Source of the DNA: Paracoccaceae bacterium
GTDB taxonomy: Bacteria; Pseudomonadota; Alphaproteobacteria; Rhodobacterales; Rhodobacteraceae
Assembly: GCA_013214665.1 (NCBI GenBank)
Contig: JABSSA010000428.1
Location: forward strand, 1 to 33,932
Reading direction: 5' to 3'
Length of the DNA: 33,932 nt
The notes below the pieces were generated by a model. That model worked only from the letters and a program-made list of their open reading frames with translations. It made no database searches and was not told the DNA's origin. This document shows, in pieces, positions 19,340-28,622 of this stretch. Both the position numbers and the translations under genes were made by a program. Within the stretch, counting starts at the first letter, position 1. Each line of letters starts with the position of its first letter.

Positions 19340-20318
19340 GGCCACAGAAACACCCCAGGGCGACGACACTTACGGCGCGCTGAAAGACAAGGTGCCCCAA
19401 AAACCGCCGCGCTCCCAATGGCTCGACATCTGGGATCAGTTCCGCAAGCACAAAGGTGCGGTGATGGGCGGCGGCTTCTTGCTGTTCATCACGCTCGCCG
19501 TGCTGATCGGCCCGTACCTCTGGACGCTGGATCCGCAAAAGCTCGACATCCGCGCCAAGGATATGCGGCCCATCTATGTGGGCCTCTGGAACGGGGATGC
19601 CAAGATCGGCTGGAACCATCCATTCGGCACCGACAATCTCGGCCGTGATATCCTGGCACAAATGATCGCCGGCGGCCGTGCCTCCATGGCGGTGGGCTGG
19701 GCGGCCATGATCGTCTCGCTGGTGATCGGCACCGGCATCGGCGTCTTTGCGGGCTATTTCAAACGGCTCGACGGGCCGCTGATGCGCTTTACCGATTTGG
19801 TGCTGTCGCTGCCGATCCTGCCGCTCCTTCTGGTGGCCGTGACGCTCTTCCGCCAACCACTGGTCAGCCGCTTTGGCCCCGAAGGCGGGATGTTCATCCT
19901 GATTGTCACCATCATCGGCATCACCTCATGGATGCAAACCGCCCGCATCGTGCGCGGCGAAGTGCTGGCACTGAAAGAACGTGAGTTCATCCTCGCCGCC
20001 CGCTCTATCGGTACCAGCTCAGGCTCGATCATCCGCCGCCACCTGCTGCCCAACGTGATCTCCCCCATCATGGTCTCGGCCACGTTGGGTCTCGCGGCCG
20101 CCATCATCACCGAAAGCGCGCTGTCCTTCCTCGGTGTGGGCTTCCCGTCCGACTTCCCCACCTGGGGCAAGCTCCTGGCGGATGCGGTCCCACGGATGGA
20201 GCGGTTCCCCGAACGGGTGATGCTGCCAGGTGTCGCAATCTCGCTCACCGTCCTGTCGGTCAACTACCTCGGCGACGGCCTGCGCGACGCGCTTGATCCT
20301 CGCATCCGGGGCCGCTGA
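19332..20318 (+). CDS. Dipeptide/oligopeptide ABC transporter permease (DppC-like)
   Basis: MTEATETPQGDD start at 19332, 8-bp overlap with the upstream permease; HPFGTDNLGRDILAQMIAGGRASM; EAA-like loop. Confidence 0.95.
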   Translation: MTEATETPQGDDTYGALKDKVPQKPPRSQWLDIWDQFRKHKGAVMGGGFLLFITLAVLIGPYLWTLDPQKLDIRAKDMRPIYVGLWNGDAKIGWNHPFGTDNLGRDILAQMIAGGRASMAVGWAAMIVSLVIGTGIGVFAGYFKRLDGPLMRFTDLVLSLPILPLLLVAVTLFRQPLVSRFGPEGGMFILIVTIIGITSWMQTARIVRGEVLALKEREFILAARSIGTSSGSIIRRHLLPNVISPIMVSATLGLAAAIITESALSFLGVGFPSDFPTWGKLLADAVPRMERFPERVMLPGVAISLTVLSVNYLGDGLRDALDPRIRGR

Positions 20319-20345
20319 GGCCTCAGATCAAAGCTTACCCCACAC

Positions 20346-20393
20346 CTTCTTTTGGATGAAAATACTCCGGGGGTGTGGGGGCAGCGCCCCCAC
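20346..20393 (+). repeat. Dispersed intergenic element copy 2
   Basis: CTTCTTTTGGATGAAAATACTCC...GTGGGGGC-AGC-GCCCCCAC. Confidence 0.75.
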
Positions 20394-20410
20394 GGCACTC
20401 CTTCAGTGGC

Positions 20411-21694
20411 CTAGTGCTCCATCGCCCGGCGCAACCGCCGCACCATCAAAAACACAGCCAGAATAACCACCGGTGTCACCCCGGCCAAAAGCCACCCCCG
20501 CGACACGCCCATGCCATCGGCCAGCGGATAAAGCAGATACCCCGCCAATGAGACCGCGTAATAGCTGATCGCCACCACCGACAGCCCTTCCACCGTGCGC
20601 TGCAACCGCAACTGCAGATCCGACCGCCGGTCCATGCTCTCCAGCACCTTTTGGTTCTGCGCCGAACGTTCCACATCCACCCGCGTGCGCAACAGATCCG
20701 CCGCCCGCACACCGCGCGCTGTCATCGCCGCAATCCGCGCCTCAGCACTTTTGACCGTCCGCATCGCAGGCTCATACCGGCGCATCATGAACTCCGCAAA
20801 GGATTGCCGCGAGGCCCATCGCTCTTCCCTGAGCGCCGTAATCCGCTGGTTCACCAGAGCTTCATAGGCTCCCGTTGCCCCAAACCGAAACGAAGACTGC
20901 GCTGCGAGCGTCTCAAGCTCCGCCGAAAACTTCAGCAACTCATCCAGCGTCTCAGCCGCCTCCGAGGCCCCATCTGACATGGTGCCAATCAGCGCGGTCA
21001 ATCGGGTGTCGAGCGCATTGAGCTGCGGCGCCATCGCCCGCACCCGCGAGAACCCCAACATCGACATGGATTTATAGGTCTCAATCTCGCACAGCCGCTG
21101 CACGATCCGCCCCACACGCCGCTCCCCAACGTCGGGTGCGCAAAACACGCTGAACCGCAAATGGCCATTTGCATCAATGCGGAAATCCCCGGCCACAATC
21201 GCACTGTCATCCAGAACCGAACTCACCGCCAGACTCTCCGGCACAAACCAGGTATCAAGCTGTGCGGCAATCTGCGCCGGTCTCGGACGCGCCTGAATGC
21301 GCAACAGGATCGACGTCACCCGCTCTCCGGGTGCCTCAGCCAACCAATCCGCCGGAAAGGGCTCAAACTCAGTCGGGTCAAAGGCCCGCTCACTCAGCCC
21401 TTCGGAATAGACTGTATAGGTCACAAATTCGGTATGCTGCTCCCACTTCAGCCAATGCCGCCCGATCTGTCCATAGTAATGTGTGGCACCCGGTGCGGGA
21501 TGCGGCACCCCGTGCCGATCCAGCAGATCGGTCAAATGCCGCAAATCCTCACCCCGGTCGCGATTGGCCGCCATCTGCGGCTGCTTGATCGCCACATAAG
21601 CCACCGTCGCCGGTGCTTTCATGGCAGGAAAGGGGCGCGCATGCAGCTCGTTGGCCATCGCATAGCGCAGTGGGTGATCTTCTATCCCGTTCAT
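20411..21694 (-). CDS. DUF3422-family protein with C-terminal transmembrane segments
   Basis: 427 aa; HPLRYAMANELHARPFPAMKAP N-terminus and hydrophobic C-terminus GLSVVAISYYAVSLAGYLLYPL...GVTPVVILAVFLMVRRLRRAMEH. Confidence 0.85.
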   Translation of the reverse strand: MNGIEDHPLRYAMANELHARPFPAMKAPATVAYVAIKQPQMAANRDRGEDLRHLTDLLDRHGVPHPAPGATHYYGQIGRHWLKWEQHTEFVTYTVYSEGLSERAFDPTEFEPFPADWLAEAPGERVTSILLRIQARPRPAQIAAQLDTWFVPESLAVSSVLDDSAIVAGDFRIDANGHLRFSVFCAPDVGERRVGRIVQRLCEIETYKSMSMLGFSRVRAMAPQLNALDTRLTALIGTMSDGASEAAETLDELLKFSAELETLAAQSSFRFGATGAYEALVNQRITALREERWASRQSFAEFMMRRYEPAMRTVKSAEARIAAMTARGVRAADLLRTRVDVERSAQNQKVLESMDRRSDLQLRLQRTVEGLSVVAISYYAVSLAGYLLYPLADGMGVSRGWLLAGVTPVVILAVFLMVRRLRRAMEH

Positions 21695-21796
21695 AGCAAG
21701 CCCTTTTGGTTAATCCCCAATATAGAGCCTTTCGATTAAATTCAAGTTATCGTTTTATTTCAATATCTTACGGGAATACTATTGTATACCGTCCGC

Positions 21797-22207
21797 TCAG
21801 ACCTCGCGCGCCATGCGCGCAATCGTCCCCTGCGCTGCGGCACAGAGCTTTTCCACACCCTCTTTCACCGCATACACCCGACACTGCGACACCGCCTGCG
21901 TCCGCCCGCTCGACAATACCTCAGCCCGCGCAATCAGCCGCTCACCCACAGCCGGGCGCATATAGTTGATCTTCATCTCCACCGTCAGCACATGCCCCAT
22001 CACCGTGCCCGCCGCATAGGTCAGTGCGTTGTCCGCCAAATAGCTTACCACTCCACCATGCGCGAACCCGTATTGCTGCTTGAGCTCATCGCGGATCGCC
22101 AATTCCAGCGTAGCCCGCCCTTCGCCCCATTCCGTAACCTCCGCCCCCAAGAGCACCGAGAACGGCTGTGCCGCCAACACCTTTTGAGCTTCTTCCAACG
22201 GATCCAT
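21797..22207 (-). CDS. PaaI-family (hotdog-fold) thioesterase
   Basis: MDPLEEAQKVLAAQPFSVLLGAEVTEWGEGRATLELAIRDELKQQYGFAHGGVVSYLADNALTYAAG; start at 22207 preferred. Confidence 0.88.
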   Translation of the reverse strand: MDPLEEAQKVLAAQPFSVLLGAEVTEWGEGRATLELAIRDELKQQYGFAHGGVVSYLADNALTYAAGTVMGHVLTVEMKINYMRPAVGERLIARAEVLSSGRTQAVSQCRVYAVKEGVEKLCAAAQGTIARMAREV

Positions 22208-22283
22208 CTGCGCCTCCTTCATTCCCGCGCAATGCTGCCGCCCGCGCGGGCAATCGTCAAAAGAAACGCCACGGCCCCCAACG

Positions 22284-22315
22284 AAAAAAGGCGGGCCCGC
22301 CGCAGCACGCCCGCC
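22284..22315 (-). terminator. Rho-independent terminator downstream of pntB
   Basis: Minus strand GGCGGGC-N12-GCCCGCC-TTTTTT. Confidence 0.8.
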
Positions 22316-22316
22316 T

Positions 22317-22367
22317 CTTCTTTTGGATAAAAATACTCCAGGGAGCGCGAGGGACAGCGTCCCTCGC
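22317..22367 (+). repeat. Dispersed intergenic element copy 3
   Basis: CTTCTTTTGGATAAAAATACTCCAGGGAGC-GCGAGGGAC-AGC-GTCCCTCGC. Confidence 0.8.
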
Positions 22368-22376
22368 ACACCTGCA

Positions 22377-23837
22377 TCAGTCAATCATCGGCAACAGCTT
22401 GTCGATGGAGGCCTTCGCGTCGCCATAGAACATGCGTGTGTTCTCTTTAAAGAACAGCGGGTTCTCGATCCCGGAATACCCGGTGCCCTGCCCCCGTTTG
22501 GAAACAAACACCTGCTTGGCTTTCCAGCATTCCAACACCGGCATCCCGGCGATTGGCGAATTTGGATCGTCTTGCGCTGCCGGGTTCACGATGTCGTTGG
22601 AGCCGATGACAATCGCCACGTCTGTGTCCGGGAAATCATCGTTGATCTCGTCCATCTCCAGCACGATGTCATAAGGCACCTTCGCTTCCGCCAACAGCAC
22701 GTTCATATGGCCCGGCAAACGCCCCGCCACGGGGTGGATGGCGAACCGCACCTCTTTGCCCTTGGCGCGCAGCTTGCGGGTCAGCTCGGCCACGCCTTGC
22801 TGCGCCTGCGCCACCGCCATGCCGTAGCCCGGGATGATCACAACGCTGTCCGCCTCATTGAGCGCGGTGGCCACACCGTCGGCCTCAATGGCGATCTGTT
22901 CACCTTCAACGGCCATCTGCTCGCCCGCAGGGCCACCAAAGCCACCCAGGATCACAGAAACAAAGGAACGGTTCATCGCCTTACACATGATGTAAGAGAG
23001 GATGGCCCCCGAAGAGCCCACCAGCGCGCCCACAACGATCAACAGGTCGTTGCCAAGGCTGAAGCCAATCGCCGCCGCCGCCCAGCCGGAATAGCTGTTC
23101 AGCATGGAAACCACGACAGGCATGTCCGCCCCGCCGATCCCCATAATCAGGTGATAGCCGATGAAAAGCCCTGCAAGCGTCAACAGAACCAGCGCCCAGG
23201 AGCCAGAGCCGCTGAGGTACATGATGAGCAACACCAAAGACAGCGCCGCCGCACCTGCGTTCAGGAAATGACCACCGGGCAGCTTTTTGGCGCCTGTGTC
23301 CACCGAAAATGGCAGCTTGGAAGAGGAGCCTGCCAGCTTGGCATATGCGATCACAGAGCCGGTGAACGTCACCGCGCCGATCCAGATGCCCAGCACCAAT
23401 TCAACCCGCAGAATGCCGATCTCAACAGGTGTTTTCTTGGCCACCAACGCCGTGAACGACGAAGCTTCTTTCAAGCTGTCGCCTGCGGCTTTTGCCGCGT
23501 CGACCAGATTGATCGTGAGATCCGCGTTAAAGCCCACAAAGACCGCCGCCAGCCCCACGAGGGAGTGCATGATGGCCACCAGTTCGGGCATTTGGGTCAT
23601 CTCGCCCTTTGTGGCCAGCTGATACCCCACGGCTGCGCCCAGCGCGATCAACACAAGGGAGGCAAACCACAGGCCCGAGCCCGGCCCGATCAGCGTGGCC
23701 ACGACCGCAATGGCCATGCCCACAATGCCGTACCACACGGCCCGTTTGGCGCTTTCCTGCCCGGACAGACCGCCCAAAGACAGGATGAACAGAATACCGG
23801 CAACGACGTAAGCCGCGATTGTAAATGCGTTTTCCAT
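22377..23837 (-). CDS. pntB: NAD(P) transhydrogenase subunit beta
   Basis: 486 aa; [72 protein letters not shown]. Confidence 0.97.
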   Translation of the reverse strand: MENAFTIAAYVVAGILFILSLGGLSGQESAKRAVWYGIVGMAIAVVATLIGPGSGLWFASLVLIALGAAVGYQLATKGEMTQMPELVAIMHSLVGLAAVFVGFNADLTINLVDAAKAAGDSLKEASSFTALVAKKTPVEIGILRVELVLGIWIGAVTFTGSVIAYAKLAGSSSKLPFSVDTGAKKLPGGHFLNAGAAALSLVLLIMYLSGSGSWALVLLTLAGLFIGYHLIMGIGGADMPVVVSMLNSYSGWAAAAIGFSLGNDLLIVVGALVGSSGAILSYIMCKAMNRSFVSVILGGFGGPAGEQMAVEGEQIAIEADGVATALNEADSVVIIPGYGMAVAQAQQGVAELTRKLRAKGKEVRFAIHPVAGRLPGHMNVLLAEAKVPYDIVLEMDEINDDFPDTDVAIVIGSNDIVNPAAQDDPNSPIAGMPVLECWKAKQVFVSKRGQGTGYSGIENPLFFKENTRMFYGDAKASIDKLLPMID

Positions 23838-23850
23838 AAGCTCTGCCCCT

Positions 23851-25431
23851 TTAGGATTTCTGGAACATAGCGAGCATGCGCCGTGTCACGAGGAAGCCGC
23901 CGAAGATGTTAACCCCGGCCATAAAGATACCCAGCGCCGCCAGGAGCGTGACCAAAAGGCTCGACGATCCGATCTGGATCAACGCGCCCAGAATGATGAT
24001 CGACGAAATCGCGTTGGTCACCGCCATCAGCGGTGTGTGCAGCGAATGCGCCACGTTCCAGATCACCTGGAAACCGATGAAGACAGACAGAACAAAGACG
24101 ATAAAGTGCTGCATAAAGCTGGCTGGCATCCCCGGGATCAAGCCCACGCCCAATACGAGCGCACCGCCAATGGCCAGCAATGTGACCTGGCTGCGCGTTT
24201 GCGCCTGAAACGCCGCCGCTTCTTCGGCACGCTTTTCTTCCGGCGTCAGCTCTTTTGGCGCCTCTTTCTTCGGTGCTGCCGCAATCGCCGCCACGTTGGG
24301 CGGTGGCGGTGGGAAGGTTACCTCTTTGTCATGCGCGATGGTCGCGCCGCGGATCACGTCATCTTCCATGTTGTGGTCGATCACACCGTCTTTTTCCGGT
24401 GTCAGATCGGTCATCAAATGGCGAATGTTGGTGGCGTAAAGCGATGAGGCCTGTGTCGCCATGCGGCTTGGGAAATCGGTATAGCCGATGATGGTCACGC
24501 CATTGTCGGTGACGATTTTCTCGTCCATCACCGTCAGCTTACAGTTCCCGCCTTTTTCGGCTGCAAGGTCTACGATCACAGAGCCCGGCTTCATCGCTTT
24601 GACCATATCTTCGGTCCAAAGCTCTGGCGCCTCGCGGTTCGGGATCAGCGCGGTGGTGATCACGATGTCCATCTCTGGGGCAAGTTCCCGGAACTTTGCC
24701 AGCTGCGCTTCGCGGAATTCCGGTGAAGAGACAGAGGCATAGCCGCCCGATGCAGAGCCATCCTGCTGTTCTTCCTCAAAGTCGAGATAGACAAACTCGG
24801 CGCCCATAGATTCGACCTGCTCCGCCACTTCGGGGCGCACGTCGAACGCATAGGTGATCGCACCCAGCGAGGTGGAGGTGCCGATCGCGGCAAGACCCGC
24901 CACACCCGCGCCCACAACCAACACCTTGGCGGGGGGCACTTTACCGGCGGCTGTCACCTGTCCGGTGAAAAAGCGGCCAAAGTTGTTGCCCGCCTCAATC
25001 ACCGCGCGGTAGCCCGCGATATTGGCCATGGAGCTCAGCGCATCCATCTTTTGCGCGCGGCTGATCCGGGGGATCATTTCCATCGCCACAACGGTCGCGC
25101 CTTTCTTGGCGGCCTGACCCATCTCTTTTTCGTTGGCCACGGGGCTGAAGAAGGAAATCAGTGTCTGTTCGGCGCGCAGGCGCTTCATTTCTGCTTCTTC
25201 TGGCGCGCGCACCTTAGCGACGACATCCGCCGCTTTCCAAAGTGCCGCGGCAGTCTTTACAACTTCGACGCCCGCATCTGCGTAAGACGCATCGTCAAAC
25301 CCAGCGGCCAACCCGGCTCCGGATTCAATCAGGCATTCGTGGCCCAGCTTTTGTAATTGCAAAGCACTATCCGGGGTCATCGCAACGCGACGTTCCCCTT
25401 CATAAATCTCTTTCGGCGTCCCGATTTTCAA
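23851..25431 (-). CDS. pntA: NAD(P) transhydrogenase subunit alpha (probable TTG start)
   Basis: [41 protein letters not shown]-terminal TM helices fused; TTG at 25431 preceded by GAGGGG; no ATG near the conserved N-terminus. Confidence 0.93.
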   Translation of the reverse strand: MKIGTPKEIYEGERRVAMTPDSALQLQKLGHECLIESGAGLAAGFDDASYADAGVEVVKTAAALWKAADVVAKVRAPEEAEMKRLRAEQTLISFFSPVANEKEMGQAAKKGATVVAMEMIPRISRAQKMDALSSMANIAGYRAVIEAGNNFGRFFTGQVTAAGKVPPAKVLVVGAGVAGLAAIGTSTSLGAITYAFDVRPEVAEQVESMGAEFVYLDFEEEQQDGSASGGYASVSSPEFREAQLAKFRELAPEMDIVITTALIPNREAPELWTEDMVKAMKPGSVIVDLAAEKGGNCKLTVMDEKIVTDNGVTIIGYTDFPSRMATQASSLYATNIRHLMTDLTPEKDGVIDHNMEDDVIRGATIAHDKEVTFPPPPPNVAAIAAAPKKEAPKELTPEEKRAEEAAAFQAQTRSQVTLLAIGGALVLGVGLIPGMPASFMQHFIVFVLSVFIGFQVIWNVAHSLHTPLMAVTNAISSIIILGALIQIGSSSLLVTLLAALGIFMAGVNIFGGFLVTRRMLAMFQKS

Positions 25432-25579
25432 CGCAATCGTCCCCTCAGTCTTGTGGTGAGCCGCCAATCTGGCCCAAAAAACGTGCCCGTCCAGTAAATA
25501 AGCACCAACCCGGACACAAGGTCGCAACTGGCCTCCGTTACGACCATTGCAAGCATAAATCGATAATTTTGCCTAAGTT

Positions 25580-26032
25580 TTAAGCCCAGCGTCGTGTTTT
25601 TTGGGCATATTCGGTGAATTTCTCACCGAAAACCGCCATCATGCGTGTTTCCTCGGGTGCAATGAACCGACGGGTTATGAGCCAGCAAAAGGCCGGTACC
25701 AGCACCGCGGCAGCGGCTACGTTCCACCACAAAACCGCCCCTGTCAGGATCAACGCATCGGCCAGATAGATGGGATTGCGGCTTCGCGCATAGATTCCCG
25801 TCGTGATCAAAGCCGTGGGCGTCTGGTGCGGGATGATCGTCGTGCGGCTCTGACGAAAGGCCTGTGCTGCAGCCAAGGTAAGCGCCGCGCCTGCGACCAC
25901 AAAAAGCACGGCTACGACTTTGGAAAAGGCGACGGGCCAGGGAAATCCGATGGGGATCAAAAACGACATCCGCCACGTGAGCAGAACAAAAAGCGCCAGC
26001 CAAATCGGCGGAAGATCGAGCCATTTCAACAT
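25580..26032 (-). CDS. Isoprenylcysteine/phospholipid methyltransferase-like integral membrane protein
   Basis: MLKWLDLPPIWLALFVLLTWRMSF, LITTGIYARSRNPIYLADALILTG, EETRMMAVFGEKFTEYAQKTRRW. Confidence 0.82.
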   Translation of the reverse strand: MLKWLDLPPIWLALFVLLTWRMSFLIPIGFPWPVAFSKVVAVLFVVAGAALTLAAAQAFRQSRTTIIPHQTPTALITTGIYARSRNPIYLADALILTGAVLWWNVAAAAVLVPAFCWLITRRFIAPEETRMMAVFGEKFTEYAQKTRRWA

Positions 26033-26129
26033 GACACCACTGTGGCGCAACGGAACGACCAAGAAAAGAACGTTCACCGTTGCCTTGGGTGAAAGGACAT
26101 GCACCACTGAACGATAAGGAGGATTTCAC

Positions 26130-26885
26130 ATGACAGATTTGACAGGCAAACATGCCTTGGTGACAGGCGGCGGCACCGGCATCGGGCTGGCCATCGCGCG
26201 GGATTTTGAGGCGCGGGGCGCGGTGGTGACCATCACTGGCCGCAGGCAAGAGGTGCTGGACGAGGTGGCGGGCCCTGCCATGACCGGCGTGGCGATGGAT
26301 GTCCGCGACGAGGCACAGGTCAACGATGTGATCACGGCAGCCGCGGAGGCGCGCGGGCCTATTCAGATTTGCGTGGCCAATGCGGGTATCGCTGAGGGCC
26401 GCACCGTTCCGAAAACCTCCTTAGAGTTCTGGCGCAACATGATGGCCACCAATCTCGACGGCGCCTTTTTGACGATCAAAGCGTCGCTGCCGTCGATGCA
26501 ATCGACCGATTGGGGCCGCGTGATTGGCATCAGCTCCATGGCTGGGTTGAAGGGGCTGCCGGGGGCGGCGGCGTATTCTGCGTCCAAGCACGGGTTGATC
26601 GGGCTGATCCGCACCTTGAGCGAAGATTACATGGGCCAGCCTTACACGTTCAACGCGCTCTGCCCGGCTTATGTGGACACACCAATCATCTCGCGCAACG
26701 AAGAAATGATCGCGCAGCGCTCGGGCAAAACCGCTGAAGAAGCGCGTCAGGTCATGGTGCGCATGAACCGCCACAAGCGGTTGATTGAGCCGGAAGAAAT
26801 CGCCGCAACAGCGCGGTGGCTGACAGCGGCAGGGTCAGAAAGTGTGAACGGGCAGTGCATCGAGATTGCCGGCGGGCAGATGTAG
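26130..26885 (+). CDS. SDR-family oxidoreductase (3-hydroxyacyl/3-hydroxybutyrate dehydrogenase-like)
   Basis: 251 aa; ALVTGGGTGIGLAIA, VANAGIAEG, YSASKHGLIGLIRTL, NGQCIEIAGGQM; AAGGAGG upstream. Confidence 0.9.
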   Translation: MTDLTGKHALVTGGGTGIGLAIARDFEARGAVVTITGRRQEVLDEVAGPAMTGVAMDVRDEAQVNDVITAAAEARGPIQICVANAGIAEGRTVPKTSLEFWRNMMATNLDGAFLTIKASLPSMQSTDWGRVIGISSMAGLKGLPGAAAYSASKHGLIGLIRTLSEDYMGQPYTFNALCPAYVDTPIISRNEEMIAQRSGKTAEEARQVMVRMNRHKRLIEPEEIAATARWLTAAGSESVNGQCIEIAGGQM

Positions 26886-26892
26886 CGCGCGA

Positions 26893-27037
26893 CGCCGCGC
26901 ATTGGCTGGCCCCAGAAGAGAGCCAACGCAGCGCTTATTCCATGCGATTTATGGCAATTGTGGTAGCGCTTGGCGGGGGCGGCGCGCAGTGGCAAACCAT
27001 GGCTGTCCCCCGGGGTGGGGCCAGCCAGTGCGAGGCG
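26893..27037. repeat. Region bounded by 21-bp imperfect inverted repeats (19/21)
   Basis: CGCCGCGCATTGGCTGGCCCC (26893-26913) versus reverse complement of 27017-27037 CGCCTCGCACTGGCTGGCCCC. Confidence 0.6.
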
Positions 27038-27086
27038 GGCTGACGCCCTTGTTCCACGCACGGGTGGGGTGGGTTTGCTGGAAAGG

Positions 27087-27866
27087 TTAAGCGCTTTTCA
27101 GCATCGGGCGCGGTTGGCGAGCCACCTGCCAATCCCGTACGGCAGCACCAAAGGCTTCGAACAATGGACGTGACACAGGATCGTTGGCTGCATTCCATTC
27201 GGGGTGCCATTGCACCGACAAAGTGAACCCTGGCGCGCCTTCAACATAGATCGCCTCTGGCGTGCCATCGGGCGCATGCCCGTCAATGACGATGCGCGAT
27301 CCGGGTTGCTTGATCCCCTGCCCGTGCAACGTGTTGGTCAGCACTTTGCGCGCACCCATCAGCTGGTGGAACACGCCGCCGTCTGAAAAGGTCACCTCAT
27401 GGCGCAAGGCAAACTTTTCTTCCAGTGTGCCGTCGGGGGGCATGCGGTGGTTGTCGCGCCCCGGCAAATCGCGGATCTCGGGATAGAGTGATCCCCCCAT
27501 CGCCACGTTCACCTCTTGAAAACCGCGGCAGACCCCAAGGAAAGGCTGCCCCCGTTCGACCAATGCACGAATAAGTGCGAGCGAGATTTCATCGCGGCCA
27601 TGATCAAAATCACCATGTGCGGCGGTTTCGGGTTCATCGTAATGTTCGGGATGCACATTGGCGCGGCCCCCGGTGAACAGGAACCCGTCGCAGCATTCCA
27701 TCAGATCATCCACATTAACGACCGACGGATCGCACGGGATCATCATCGGCACGGCCTCGGAGACCTGCCCCACGGCGTGCACATTGATCTCGCCCGCTGC
27801 GTGGACCACGTATTCATCATTGATCGTATGGCGGTTGGAAATGATGCCGATAACTGGACGTGCCAT
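27087..27866 (-). CDS. Gamma-glutamyl-gamma-aminobutyrate hydrolase-like class I glutamine amidotransferase (PuuD-like)
   Basis: MARPVIGIISNRHTINDEYVVHAAGEINV, FLGVCRGFQEVNVAMGGSLYPEI, SVQWHPEW. Confidence 0.88.
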   Translation of the reverse strand: MARPVIGIISNRHTINDEYVVHAAGEINVHAVGQVSEAVPMMIPCDPSVVNVDDLMECCDGFLFTGGRANVHPEHYDEPETAAHGDFDHGRDEISLALIRALVERGQPFLGVCRGFQEVNVAMGGSLYPEIRDLPGRDNHRMPPDGTLEEKFALRHEVTFSDGGVFHQLMGARKVLTNTLHGQGIKQPGSRIVIDGHAPDGTPEAIYVEGAPGFTLSVQWHPEWNAANDPVSRPLFEAFGAAVRDWQVARQPRPMLKSA

Positions 27867-27881
27867 GCTTACCCTCAAATG

Positions 27882-27893
27882 GACCGTTTGGTC
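27882..27893. promoter_or_regulatory. Candidate TetR-family operator upstream of the puuD-like gene
   Basis: GACCGTTTGGTC (GACC/GGTC dyad), 16 bp upstream of the start codon. Confidence 0.35.
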
Positions 27894-28004
27894 GTGTATA
27901 TATGAGTTCGAAAATAACGAAAAGGCAGGCCGGTGCGCAGCCGCTTGTGCAATTCTGCAAATCCTACAGCCGCCCGTATTTGACTAAAAAAGAGGCAACC
28001 CTCG

Positions 28005-28622
28005 ATGTCTGACACCCAAACGGACGCCGCAATCCGCGTCTATGACGAACAGGCGGAGCAGTTTGCCAAGCGCAGGCGCGCGGATGGTGTGGAACATGGC
28101 TGGTTGCGCAGATTTCTGGATTTGTTGCCCGAAGAGCCCGCGGTGTTGGACGCAGGCTGTGGGACCGGCACGCCCGTGGCGGCCGCCCTGATCGCGCAGG
28201 GGTGCAAGGTGACGGGGATTGATGCGGCGGCGGGCATGTTGGAGCTGGCGCGCGCGGCTTTTCCAGAGGCTACATGGCTCCTGGGGGATTTTAGGGATTT
28301 GCCCGACACCGGAGATTTTGATGGGATCGTGGCCTGGCACAGCTTTTTTCATCTGGATGCGCCCGCGCAACGCCGCGCCCTGCCCGATTTGGCGCTTCGG
28401 GTGAAACCTGGTGGTGCGGTGTTGATGACCGTCGGCGACAGGCCTGGCCCAGTCTATGGGCAGGTCGCCGGGCATCCGGTGTTTCACGACAGTCTGGAAG
28501 AAACCGAGTATCGCGGGATCATGACGCAGGCGGGATTTGAAACCCTCGCTTTTCAGCGCAACGATCCGGACTGCGGCGGCGCAACCGTACTGTTGTGCCG
28601 CCGCATGGAAGGTTTGAGTTAA
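28005..28622 (+). CDS. Class I SAM-dependent methyltransferase
   Basis: 205 aa; AVLDAGCGTGTPVAAALIAQGCKVTGIDAAAGMLELAR. Confidence 0.9.
   Translation: MSDTQTDAAIRVYDEQAEQFAKRRRADGVEHGWLRRFLDLLPEEPAVLDAGCGTGTPVAAALIAQGCKVTGIDAAAGMLELARAAFPEATWLLGDFRDLPDTGDFDGIVAWHSFFHLDAPAQRRALPDLALRVKPGGAVLMTVGDRPGPVYGQVAGHPVFHDSLEETEYRGIMTQAGFETLAFQRNDPDCGGATVLLCRRMEGLS

Noticed and set aside
20315-20326. 12-bp palindrome CTGAGGCCTCAG over the dppC-like stop codon
   Set aside because: Short, unlooped and likely chance; no T-run.
22323-23870. 515-aa plus-strand ORF opposite pntB
   Set aside because: Antisense to clear PntB; rich in His/Arg/Gln with no family motif.
26935-27210. 91-aa minus-strand ORF in and beyond the SDR/puuD spacer
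   Set aside because: Overlaps the 3' end of the puuD-like gene out of frame and lies in the inverted-repeat region; no domain recognised.
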